From: Clostridia bacterium
GTDB taxonomy: Bacteria; Bacillota; Clostridia; Lachnospirales; Anaerotignaceae
Reading direction: 5' to 3'
DNA length: 64,000 nucleotides
Assembly (NCBI GenBank): GCA_910575055.1
Contig: CAJTDC010000002.1
Coordinates: forward strand, 62,001-126,000
This document shows, piece by piece, positions 53,692 through 64,000 of this stretch. The position numbers and the translations under genes were made by a program. A model generated the notes under the pieces. It saw nothing but the letters and a program-made list of their open reading frames with translations, was not told the DNA's origin and did no database searches. Within the stretch, counting starts at the first letter, position 1; every line of letters starts with the position of its first letter.

Positions 53692-53949
53692 ATGGTAAAA
53701 TTTACATTTGTAGTACATGATGAAACAGGGTTGCATATTAAACTAGCAGGTGCTTTTGTAAAAGAAGCAGTAAAATGTTCTAGTAATATTATGCTTCGTA
53801 AAGGAGAAAAAATTGGAGATGCCAAAAAAATATTTAATGTAATGGGTCTTTCTATCAAAGCAAATGAGGAAGTTGAAGTAATTGTAGAAGGAGAAAAAGA
53901 ACAGGAAGAAGCAGATTTATTAAAATCTTTTGTAGAAAAAAATGTATAG
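53692..53949 (+). CDS. HPr-like protein with atypical active site and regulatory site
   Basis: An 85-aa HPr-fold protein. Canonical HPr has GIHARPA; this one has GLHIKLA, keeping the phospho-histidine but replacing Arg17 and Pro18. The regulatory serine (Ser46, in KSIMGVMSLG) is replaced by lysine (KKIFNVMGLS). It could therefore not be a substrate of HPr kinase. It is encoded inside the mannose-type operon, so it may be a dedicated or regulatory paralogue rather than the general phosphocarrier. Confidence 0.82.
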   Translation: MVKFTFVVHDETGLHIKLAGAFVKEAVKCSSNIMLRKGEKIGDAKKIFNVMGLSIKANEEVEVIVEGEKEQEEADLLKSFVEKNV

Positions 53950-53977
53950 TAAAAAAGTCAAAAATATAATATTCAGT

Positions 53978-54019
53978 ATTCGCTTTCTTGTTTGTGAAAA
54001 AAGAAAGCGAATATTTTTT
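53978..54019 (+). terminator. Terminator after the HPr-like gene
   Basis: Perfect stem ATTCGCTTTCTT/AAGAAAGCGAAT followed by ATTTTTT. manA starts 22 nt later, so read-through or an unseen promoter is needed. Confidence 0.85.
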
Positions 54020-54040
54020 ATAATGAAAGAAGGTGTAATA

Positions 54041-54985
54041 GTGAGCATATTAAAATTAAAACCAAGTGGAAAAGATTATATTTGGGGCGGAAAAAGACTT
54101 TCAGAAGAATATAACAAAGAAATAAAAGGAAATACTCTTGCAGAAACTTGGGAATTATCTTGTCATGAAGATGGTCCATGTTATATTACAGGTGGAATTT
54201 ATGACGGTTTGACACTTCAACAATTTATTGATAAAAAGGGAAATAATGTTCTTGGAACAAACTGCGAAAAGTTTAAACAGTTTCCTATATTGATTAAATT
54301 TATTGATGCACAATATAATTTGTCTATACAAGTACACCCTAATAATGAATATGCTCTAAAAAATGAGGGGCAGTTTGGAAAAACAGAAATGTGGTATATT
54401 GTAGATGCTTCAAAAGATGCTTTTTTGTATTATGGTTTTCAAAAAGAAATCAGCAAAAAAGAATTTGAAAAAAGAATACAAAATAATACATTACTTGAAG
54501 TACTTCATGCTGTTTCTGTACAAAAGGGAGATATTCTTTTTATAGAACCAGGAACAATACACGCAGTTGGCAAAAATATTTTGCTTGCAGAAATTCAGCA
54601 AAATTCAAATGTTACCTATCGTGTTTATGATTATGGTAGAGTAGGAAAAGATGGTAGAAAACGTGATTTACATATTCAAAAAGCATTAGATGTAACAAAT
54701 AGAATACCAATTATAAAAAATAACAGTAGTTATCCTCACATTGCAGATTGCGAATATTTTACAGTAGATAAACTTTTACTTGATGGTACAATTATGGAAA
54801 AAATGGAGGGTTTTGTAACAAAAGAGTCTTTTGTTAGTATATTAATATTAGATGGAGATGGTGTTATTATTAATCATGGACAAACAGTTGACTTTAAAAA
54901 AGGGGATAGTTTATTTATTACTGCTGGAAGTGGAAGTTTTGCAATAGAAGGAATATGTGACGCATTAATCACACGAATTAGATAA
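54041..54985 (+). CDS. manA: Mannose-6-phosphate isomerase, class I
   Basis: A 314-aa type I phosphomannose isomerase (mannose-6-P to fructose-6-P), Zn-dependent cupin. Motifs are WGGKRLSEEY, ETWELSCHEDGP, KFIDAQYNLSIQVHPNNEYA (zinc His), KTEMWYI and FIEPGTIHAVGKNILLAEIQQNSNVTYR, each split by other residues in place. GTG 54041 is preferred (AAAGAAGGTG ahead); ATG 54023 gives six extra residues. This points to mannose as a substrate of the preceding PTS. Confidence 0.9.
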   Translation: MSILKLKPSGKDYIWGGKRLSEEYNKEIKGNTLAETWELSCHEDGPCYITGGIYDGLTLQQFIDKKGNNVLGTNCEKFKQFPILIKFIDAQYNLSIQVHPNNEYALKNEGQFGKTEMWYIVDASKDAFLYYGFQKEISKKEFEKRIQNNTLLEVLHAVSVQKGDILFIEPGTIHAVGKNILLAEIQQNSNVTYRVYDYGRVGKDGRKRDLHIQKALDVTNRIPIIKNNSSYPHIADCEYFTVDKLLLDGTIMEKMEGFVTKESFVSILILDGDGVIINHGQTVDFKKGDSLFITAGSGSFAIEGICDALITRIR

Positions 54986-55000
54986 TTAAAGTTTGTCTAA

Positions 55001-55732
55001 TTTAGAAAATGGAATGTCAATGCCATTGCAATTATAATCGAAGGTTTAACAGGATTAATATCAAGAAAATTTCTAAAAGAACGATATCAAGAAACAATTA
55101 CAAAAACAATAGGATTTGCAATCATTGTAATGGCACTTGGCAGCACATTATCGCAAATGCTTGTAATAAAAATATCGGAAACATCAGGTCAATTAAATGG
55201 AAGTTTAGATACACAAGGTACAATGATGATGATTATTTCTCTTGCACTAGGTGCATTTTTTGGCGAACTACTTAATCTAGATAGATGGTTTGAACGATTT
55301 GGTGGGTGGTTATGTGATAAAAGCGGAAATCAAGAAGATGGACAATTTATCAATACTTTTGTTACATCATCATTGACTGTATGTATTGGAACTATGGCAA
55401 TTATTGGTGCAATACAAGATGGAATTAGCGAAAACCACAATACCCTCTTTGCAAAAGCAATACTTGATTTTATTATTATCATGATGATGACATCATCATT
55501 AGGAAAGGGGTGTATTTTTTCTGCAATACCAGTAGCAATTTTTCAAGGTATTATTACCATATTGGCAAGACAAGTAGCACCTATTATGACAGATACTGCC
55601 CTTAGCAATATTACTTTAGTAGGAAATGTTTTAATATTGTGTATTGGTGTTAATTTGATTTGTCCGAAAACAATTCGCGTTGCAAATGTTCTACCTTCGA
55701 TTGTTATAGCTATATTATTTGCAGCATTATAA
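55001..55732 (+). CDS. DUF554-family membrane protein with damaged or unusual start
   Basis: The open frame runs from 55001, after a stop, through WNVNAIAIIIEGLTGLISRKFLKERYQETI to the C-terminus at 55732. Family members begin MxGTIVNAIAIIIG, so this frame includes nearly the whole protein of about 230 aa, but no ATG, GTG or TTG occurs before codon 44 (ATG 55130). The ATG at 55008 is out of frame, as if a few bases were deleted. Either the gene is recently broken or translation starts internally, losing the first helix. Function of DUF554 is unknown. Confidence 0.65.
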   Translation, partial: FRKWNVNAIAIIIEGLTGLISRKFLKERYQETITKTIGFAIIVMALGSTLSQMLVIKISETSGQLNGSLDTQGTMMMIISLALGAFFGELLNLDRWFERFGGWLCDKSGNQEDGQFINTFVTSSLTVCIGTMAIIGAIQDGISENHNTLFAKAILDFIIIMMMTSSLGKGCIFSAIPVAIFQGIITILARQVAPIMTDTALSNITLVGNVLILCIGVNLICPKTIRVANVLPSIVIAILFAAL

Positions 55733-56063
55733 AAATAGAAAAGTGTTATTAAACTGATAAATAGGACATACTAATAACAAAGAAGATGTGATTGATATAG
55801 AATATAAAAAATATGGTTATCAATTTGTTCCAATTTTACAAAGAAGGCAAACAAAATTAACGAATATATGAATGGATTGTTTTTAACAATGATTGCTTGT
55901 TTACTTTATACTTCAACAGCAAGTGTGCTAAGTTGTATAAGAAAATCTAGAAAATTATGAAACGCCACAGCCTCCTTTAAAAGCTGTGGTAATACAATAT
56001 AACTCATTAACTGAAAATACAGCAATTGTAATACCAATGCACTTAAAAAATTACTGCAAAAAT
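55733..56063 (+). pseudogene. IS1-family insertion sequence remnant B
   Basis: Begins GTGTTATTAAACTGATAAATAGGACATACTAATAAC-like, as in remnant A at 27217. Decayed pieces follow (YQFVPILQRR, IACLLYTSTASVLSCIR) with many stops and a large internal deletion. Ends with TAATACCAATGCACTTAAAAAATT, also shared with A. Confidence 0.7.
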
Positions 56064-56069
56064 TAAAAA

Positions 56070-56094
56070 AGAACAAGAAATAATTTCTTGTTCT
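56070..56094. terminator. Terminator between DUF554/IS remnant and the minus-strand bgl operon
   Basis: Stem AGAACAAGAAAT/ATTTCTTGTTCT with A-rich left and T-rich right flanks, able to act in both directions. It is 13 nt beyond the bglA stop. Same stem as 4412-4447. Confidence 0.8.
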
Positions 56095-56106
56095 AAATTT
56101 TATAAA

Positions 56107-59431
<3,325 letters not shown>

Positions 59432-59458
59432 AACTATTCCTCCTCTTTTGCAAAATAA

Positions 59459-59521
59459 AAACCTAAGCAATATGAGGTACTCATACAGCTTAGGTTACGC
59501 CTTCATCATTCAGTAACGCCC
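59459..59521 (-). promoter_or_regulatory. Second RAT/terminator, embedded in the 3' end of bglG
   Basis: On the minus strand, GGGCGTTACTGAATGATGAAGGCGTAACC (59521-59493) matches a RAT. It overlaps terminator stem AACCTAAGC/GCTTAGGTT (59496-59459) with a TTTTATTTT tail. The RAT lies within the last ten codons and the stop of bglG, so coding and control share sequence. bglP expression therefore requires a second antitermination event. Confidence 0.85.
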
Positions 59522-60353
59522 TACTATCAGTATATAAACAATTCAAATGTAACGATAAATATAATAACTCGTCATTTCCAATTTCCCAATGATATCTTTT
59601 TTCTAAAAATTCTTTTATTTTTTTTGCACATTTATAGTCGTTTGGATATTTTAAAGCAATTACATTAATAAGAGAAAAATCATTATTCATTTTTTCATTA
59701 TGTAATTGCCTCATTACAAAATAACGAATATGCGTGATAAATCTCGAAAAATTAAATGATGTTTCTACAAATTCTATTTTATAATGATATTTCGCAATAT
59801 CAATTACATTTTGAATGATTTTAGAACTTAATATTGTTTCCTGCATATCTTTTCCTTCATAATGTGCATTGATAAAATGTAGTGCAATAAAAGCAGCTTC
59901 TTGTTCTGGAATATCTAAACCAGTTCGTTTTCTCATTTTTTCCACAGCGGAACAAGCATATTTATATTCATTTGGATAAATCAATTTAATATCCCATTCT
60001 AATGGAGTAAGAAACAATATTTTTTCTCTTGCTCTTTTTAGCATAAAACTGATATGGTCTGATAATGTTAATAATATAGAATTATTACAGATATATCCAA
60101 GTTCCTGCTCTCCGCATTGAATAATATCGCTTGCTAATTCAATATCTTCAATGTCAATTCTGCCTAACAATTCTTGAAATGCCTTGACAGAAGTTTTATC
60201 TTCTAATACAAAGCGTTTTTCAATTTTGTTCTGGTCAATGGTGTCATTTTCTCTTTTTCCAAAGCCAACTCCTTTCCCCATAATAATTTCCTCGTGGTTA
60301 GAGTCGTTTAAAACAAGGGCAACATTATTATTAAAAACTTTAACAACTTTCAT
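59490..60353 (-). CDS. bglG: BglG/LicT-family transcription antiterminator (minus-strand operon)
   Basis: A 287-aa antiterminator. CAT domain 1-55 (MKVVKVFNNNVALVL), PRD1 with LSDHISF and IALHFIN, PRD2 with FITHIRYF and LSLHLNC; all four regulatory histidines are present. AGGAGG precedes the ATG. It recognises the RATs at 60417-60445 and 59493-59521, which differ in sequence from the licT-cluster RATs, so the two antiterminators are probably specific for their own operons. Confidence 0.93.
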   Translation of the reverse strand: MKVVKVFNNNVALVLNDSNHEEIIMGKGVGFGKRENDTIDQNKIEKRFVLEDKTSVKAFQELLGRIDIEDIELASDIIQCGEQELGYICNNSILLTLSDHISFMLKRAREKILFLTPLEWDIKLIYPNEYKYACSAVEKMRKRTGLDIPEQEAAFIALHFINAHYEGKDMQETILSSKIIQNVIDIAKYHYKIEFVETSFNFSRFITHIRYFVMRQLHNEKMNNDFSLINVIALKYPNDYKCAKKIKEFLEKRYHWEIGNDELLYLSLHLNCLYTDSRALLNDEGVT

Positions 60354-60378
60354 ACTCTCCTCCTGTTTGAATATAAAA

Positions 60379-60482
60379 AGGCGTAACCACGAAAGACACC
60401 TTTTTATGTCTTAACTGGTCACGCCTGCATTATCAGTAACGATCCTTAATGTTATTATATCAAGCATTATAAATTTTGTCAA
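60379..60482 (-). promoter_or_regulatory. bglG leader: promoter, RAT site and terminator
   Basis: Reading on the minus strand: TTGACA (60482-60477), 17 nt, TATAAT (60459-60454). The near-consensus RAT GGATCGTTACTG...GCAGGCGTGACC (60445-60417) overlaps terminator stem AGGCGTGACCA/TGGTTACGCCT (60426-60379) and a TTTTT tail. Confidence 0.92.
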
Positions 60483-60934
60483 TCAAGTTTAAAATGATTT
60501 TTAAAAAATAATGTATAAATATAAAAAAGCAATTTTATGAATAAATTACATAAAAAAGCATTGTTAGCATATAGTGCAATATAATATATATTTTCTATAT
60601 AAATTGTGAATAATCTAATATAAATAGATTATATAATTAAAATTTTATGAATTTAGAGGAGAATTGAAGTAACATCATTTTTGAAACTGTTTTACCCTCT
60701 CTGATATTACTTTAATATTAAAAACTTACATAACTCTTTTCGTTGATTTGTATAAAACGAAGGGGCCTATTTTTATTTTAGGAATTTCTCCATTGTACAG
60801 ATGGTGTGAATTTTACACTGCCTAAAAAATTAACAAATATGTGAAATAAATATTTTCATTTATAAAAAAGATAATATATAATAAGTATAGAAAATTTAAT
60901 AAATAAGCAAATAGTAAAAGGGTGGTTGATAAGT
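60483..60934. other. Intergenic region without a supported gene
   Basis: AT-rich. A short G+C-richer patch at 60740-60830 contains TTTTCGTT...AACGAAGGGG and a GTGTGAATTTTACAC inverted repeat. Just before the xis remnant, ATAATAAGTATAG at 60880-60892 resembles the element 2 operator, so the decayed element probably began near 60860. Confidence 0.4.
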
Positions 60935-61220
60935 ATGCAAAGAAATTTAATTATAAAAGCAGAAGAAATAGTAAATGAATTAAGAGTATCAAAGCCATAA
61001 ACTTATAAACTAATACAAAAACTAAATAAAGAATTGAAAAGCAAAGCTTTTATTATAATTGCTAGAAAAATTAGTAGATAATTTTTTGAAGAAAAAATTT
61101 ATGGCCTAAGAAAGGAGGAAAGTTATGTCGGATTATAAAGATAAAAAACTAGAAAATGGTTTGTATTTTTCTATTATCGTGATTGGTAGGACAAAAAAAC
61201 AAGGATTTCAAACAAAATTA
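60935..61220 (+). pseudogene. Left-end remnant of a third integrative element (xis and start of int)
   Basis: From ATG 60935 the frame encodes an xis homologue (AEEIVNELRVSKP-stop-TYKLIQKLNKELKSKAF...) broken by two stops. A good AAAGGAGGAAAG and ATG at 61125 then start an integrase-like MSDYKDKKLENGLYFS...RTKKQGFQTK, missing about 20 residues relative to elements 1 and 2, before similarity ends. It is the left-end counterpart of the orphan module at 27.9-28.4 kb, though not necessarily from the same element. Confidence 0.8.
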
Positions 61221-61323
61221 GTACTTACTTTTATATTTATAAATAAACCGATAATAATATCATGCATACATTCTGTTTTGGAATAACAAATCGTTTTTCT
61301 TGCTAACCTTTTTATTTTTGTTC

Positions 61324-61712
61324 TTAAAGTAAGATTTTTCCTTTCTGCTTTAGCAGATTAATATTTACATATTTTATATATTTTTCTTTTTTTATGCAAT
61401 TCATTACGGTTGTGGTGCTTATTTTTAATACCCTTGAGATATCTCTAATACCACTACCATTTAAAGTCATAGGTATTACTTTATTTTTTACTTCAGGTTT
61501 ACAAGCATTGTAAGTGTAATCTAATATAAAACTTGATTTATGACACTGTTTATTATTACAGATATATTGTTGTTTTCCTACTTTTGATGTACCATTTTTT
61601 GATACATTTTCGCTTCCGCATACAGGACATTTTACTTTTATTACAAACATTAAAAATCTTCCTTTCTTAATTTTTATTTCTGTAGTATTCCCTATTCACT
61701 TATTAAATACAT
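61324..61712 (-). pseudogene. IS1-family remnant containing InsA only
   Basis: The minus-strand frame 61650-61324 encodes InsA (CPVCGSENVSKNGT, CNNKQCHKSSF, then the HTH MTLNGSGIRDISRVLKISTTTVMNCI) and ends at KGKILL. InsB is absent. InsA is about 90% identical to the copy at 35.3-35.8 kb, and similarity extends to about 61712. It interrupts the third element's integrase remnant. Confidence 0.8.
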
Positions 61713-61987
61713 AACCGTTTTTTTCTCTTTTAAAAAACTGTTAGATATTGATTTTACTAGCTTTTAAAAAAGTTAAAAAATTTTCCTTATTTTTTTAACT
61801 CCCTCCTTTCACTCTTGTTTTCCCTTTTTTCTTCGTACATAAAGAATGGCAATTCTTTCTTATTTTTTCTCGCAATCCCTTGCTATTCTTGCATTTCCCG
61901 TTTTTTTAATATTTTTTCCACCCTCTTTTTTTGCCATTCTTTCTACCTCATTCTACCTTCTTTTTGCCAAAAAAGGGCAGACAAAAA
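61713..61987. other. Pyrimidine-rich intergenic DNA
   Basis: The plus strand is strongly T/C-rich from 61790 to 61970 with no gene supported on either strand. Composition changes abruptly from AT-rich to about 50% G+C soon after, near 61980. Confidence 0.4.
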
Positions 61988-62023
61988 CAGGGTACAGATG
62001 ATTGTTGCATCATCTGTACCCTG
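61988..62023 (-). terminator. Terminator of the SLH-protein gene
   Basis: Perfect 15-bp stem CAGGGTACAGATGAT/ATCATCTGTACCCTG with a 6-nt loop; TTTTTGT follows on the minus strand. Confidence 0.9.
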
Positions 62024-62077
62024 AACATATTGGTTATGCTGTTATTCAAGTCTTTGTCCCATAAGGGCAGAGATAGG

Positions 62078-62238
62078 TCAAAAGGGACGTTTATGCATAA
62101 TAGAGCCATCTGCATAGAAGTAGTACCATTTGGTCAATCTGTTTCCAGCCATTATTGTCCAGCCAGTATCATTTTTCGCCGTCTTGCAGTCCAGCCGGTA
62201 GCAGGTTTGCCGTTTTTTATGTACTGTCGTTCTGTATC
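62078..62238 (-). pseudogene. Severed C-terminal tail of the SLH-protein gene
   Basis: Downstream of the TAG at 62241-62239 the same frame continues DTERQYIKNGKPATGWTA. After a one-base shift near 62183 it continues KTAKNDTGWTIMAGNRLTKWYYFYADGSIMHKRPF to a stop at 62078. This is a cell-wall-binding-repeat-like tail (GW and YYF.ADGS motifs). One amber mutation and one indel have detached it from the protein. Confidence 0.75.
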
Positions 62239-64000
62239 CTAGGCGGTCTGTGGGTCAATGACGATTTTCACGAACTGCCACAGTACAGTAGCAACCTCGG
62301 CACGAGTGGCGGTTCCCTGCGGGTCAAACTTATTCCCACTTTTCCCTGCAAGGATGCCCGCCTGCAGCATGGCTTTGACTTCCTTTACCGCCCAGTCGCT
62401 GATTTGTGCGTTGTCCGCAAATGTTACGGCATCTTGGGTGGCAGGCAGGTCATAACTCAGCTTTTTTGCATAATTTGCCAGTATGACCGCCATCTGTTCC
62501 CTGGTGATATTGGTGTCTGGGGAAAAGGTGGTAGAGGTAGTGCCATTTACAATACCTTTTTCTGCCACCCAGTTCACATACGGAGCATAATAGGCGTCGG
62601 CTTTTACATCAATGAATTTCCCGATTTTGTCATTGTCTGGGTCGATGCCTGCCAGTCGCCCCAGAGCAGTGACAAACATCCCTCGCGTCATGCCTGTGTC
62701 AGGACTGAACTGGTTATTGCCTATGCCGGTGAGCAGTCCTCGGTTAGCTGCGAATATAATGTTATCCGCAGCCCAATGGTTCTTAATGTCTGTAAAGGCA
62801 GGGGCAGAGTTCTTGTAGCCTATGCCGTAGATGCTGAAACGCCCGGTTTCAAAGACAACCGTACCCAGATCAGGGTCATAGTTGGATTTTGTCAGCCATT
62901 CTACCTTGCCATTACTATCCACATAGACCGCATATAGGTTGCCGATTTGTTCCTCCTTTGCCGGAGTGTAAGGCAGGCGGACAGAAATGGTGCATCCGCC
63001 CAAATCAATTATCGGTGTTTCTTTCCCATCGGAGAGATAAACCAGCGACAGGTCATAGGCTGGCCTTGTGCCAATAGCAGCGTTGGCTTCCACAGGTAAG
63101 CTGGACTGATTTACTCGTTTTACTCGAAGTATGATGTCACCATCCGCTGATGTGGCATCCAGCCATTTCAGCAGTCTGGCATCCATTCCTCCAACGATTA
63201 TGCCGTTAATATTGATTTCTAGCCGTTTCACATCCTCACGAACGAGGGTGTTTAGGGTCTGGGCCTTGATTGTCACGTTAAAAGTACTCTGGCCTGCCTT
63301 TGGTATGACAGGAATTACTACTGCCACGCCGCTTGTGGTATTTCCGTTCTTTTTGGCATCGTTCTTTGCCACGTTGATGGCAGACTGGACAGCACCATTA
63401 TCTACCATCACATTCTCATTTTTATCCGACGTTGCTGGTTTGGTCTGGCTGGTGGTAGGGATTTCCGGCTTGGTTTTGTCGGGACGCGCTACAATCGTGG
63501 AGCCACCGCTGGAAGAACCGCCGCCGGACGAAGAACCTCCCCCGCTACCGGAACCGCCAGAGTTTCCGCCACCGTTTCTGTTCCTTTCAAATACTGCTCT
63601 GACGGTCACATTCCCAGCGGGCATGGTAAAGCTGTTGTTATTGATTGTCACACCGCCGGATATTACCTGCCATTCCTTGAAATGATAGCCGCTGTCTGGT
63701 GTGGTGGTCAGGGTGATTTTTGTCCCTTTTTCCGCTGATGTTGGAGAAGCGGAAGCTGTGCCGCCGGTTCCAGCCTGCACGGTTACGCTGTATCGGGTCG
63801 GCTGTGGTGGTGTGCCGCCGTCCTTTTCAAATATTGCTTTAACGGTCACATTTGCGGCTGGCATGGTGAAGCTGTTACTGCTGATTGTCACGCCGCCGGA
63901 TATTACCTGCCATTCCTTGAAATGATAGCCGCTGTCTGGTGTGGTGGTCAGGGTGATTTTTGTCCCTTTCTCCGCTGATGTGGGAGAAGCGGAAGCTGTG
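62239..64000 (-). CDS. SLH-domain surface protein with InlB-type B repeats (5' end outside window)
   Basis: At least 587 residues are encoded, and the frame is still open at 64000. From the N-side there are two or more B-repeats (RYSVTVQAGTGGTAS...GYHFKEWQV...NSFTMPAGNVTV) of about 80 aa, nearly identical in DNA. A Gly/Ser linker and a domain of about 200 aa follow. Three C-terminal SLH domains (FTDIKNHWAADNIIFAANRGLLTG, FIDVKADAYYAPYVNWVAEKGIVNG, FADNAQISDWAVKEVKAMLQAGIL) bind cell-wall polymer. G+C is about 53%, far above the rest of the window. The stop is an amber codon followed by a decayed tail. Confidence 0.9.
   Translation of the reverse strand, partial: TASASPTSAEKGTKITLTTTPDSGYHFKEWQVISGGVTISSNSFTMPAANVTVKAIFEKDGGTPPQPTRYSVTVQAGTGGTASASPTSAEKGTKITLTTTPDSGYHFKEWQVISGGVTINNNSFTMPAGNVTVRAVFERNRNGGGNSGGSGSGGGSSSGGGSSSGGSTIVARPDKTKPEIPTTSQTKPATSDKNENVMVDNGAVQSAINVAKNDAKKNGNTTSGVAVVIPVIPKAGQSTFNVTIKAQTLNTLVREDVKRLEININGIIVGGMDARLLKWLDATSADGDIILRVKRVNQSSLPVEANAAIGTRPAYDLSLVYLSDGKETPIIDLGGCTISVRLPYTPAKEEQIGNLYAVYVDSNGKVEWLTKSNYDPDLGTVVFETGRFSIYGIGYKNSAPAFTDIKNHWAADNIIFAANRGLLTGIGNNQFSPDTGMTRGMFVTALGRLAGIDPDNDKIGKFIDVKADAYYAPYVNWVAEKGIVNGTTSTTFSPDTNITREQMAVILANYAKKLSYDLPATQDAVTFADNAQISDWAVKEVKAMLQAGILAGKSGNKFDPQGTATRAEVATVLWQFVKIVIDPQTA

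Noticed and set aside
60660-60830. Possible riboswitch in the G+C-richer intergenic patch
   Set aside because: No known aptamer core could be recognised and no gene follows on the plus strand except a pseudogene.
62239-62241. Pyrrolysine or suppressed amber codon in the SLH gene
   Set aside because: A frameshift follows 55 nt later, so read-through would not give the natural tail.
62155-63925. Several long plus-strand frames opposite the SLH gene
   Set aside because: Antisense shadows of a G+C-rich coding region; the minus frame has clear SLH and B-repeat domains.

Overview
The window is AT-rich (about 30% G+C by eye) Gram-positive DNA, most likely from an anaerobic, amino-acid- and sugar-fermenting member of the Clostridia. 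The evidence is strong AGGAGG ribosome sites, BglG/LicT antiterminators, several PTS operons, ferredoxin-linked 2-oxoacid oxidoreductase genes, M56/BlaI pairs and SLH-domain protein. A protein at 12932-13390 closely resembles, from memory, the beta-alanyl-CoA:ammonia lyase of Clostridium (Anaerotignum) propionicum, so an Anaerotignum-like Lachnospirales genome is my best guess; this is inference. No rRNA, tRNA or CRISPR array was seen.

Layout. 1-4340: a small integrative element (excisionase-like HTH, tyrosine integrase, ribbon-helix-helix protein, RepA-like ATPase, four inverted-repeat iterons, a 77-aa protein, a terminator and a conserved ~550-nt structured non-coding module). A second element with the same gene order, plus an XRE regulator and operator repeats, lies at 13.9-18.8 kb. 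Remnants of further elements lie at 27.9-28.4 kb (right-end module) and 60.9-61.2 kb (left-end xis/int). 5.1-13.4 kb: an amino-acid catabolic region (LysR, gdhA, M20 peptidase, YfcC transporter, four-subunit 2-oxoacid:ferredoxin oxidoreductase, acyl-CoA ammonia lyase). Two promoters there share one inverted repeat at identical spacing from the -10 box, which points to one LysR regulon.

18.9-27.2 kb and 36.1-41.2 kb: two accessory islands, each headed by an M56 (BlaR1-like) metalloprotease and a BlaI-like repressor, followed by secreted or membrane proteins. In island 1 one secreted product is a papain/C39-like cysteine protease. The M56 proteins lack a penicillin-binding sensor and instead end in a Cys/His-rich domain. 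A repeated intergenic module (mini-ORF of 8 codons plus long hairpin) and shared operator-like palindromes tie the loci together. Many genes here are decaying. I regard this as the best candidate for an undescribed system.

28.5-35.3 kb: a beta-glucoside operon set (LicT, BglP-type PTS, 6-phospho-beta-glucosidase, cellobiose-type IIB/IIC/IIA) with two RAT/terminator leaders. 41.9-45.0 kb: LysR, a trans-acting prolyl-tRNA deacylase, proB and a dead EamA transporter. 45.3-55.7 kb: membrane-anchored sugar-binding protein, histidine kinase, response regulator, a second solute-binding protein, then a mannose-family PTS operon with HAD phosphatase, an atypical HPr-like protein and mannose-6-phosphate isomerase. 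56.1-60.5 kb: a second bgl operon on the minus strand with two RAT sites, one inside the 3' end of its antiterminator gene. 61.3-64 kb: an IS1 remnant, then an abrupt change to G+C-rich DNA carrying the 3' part of an SLH surface-protein gene whose tail is cut by an amber codon and a frameshift.
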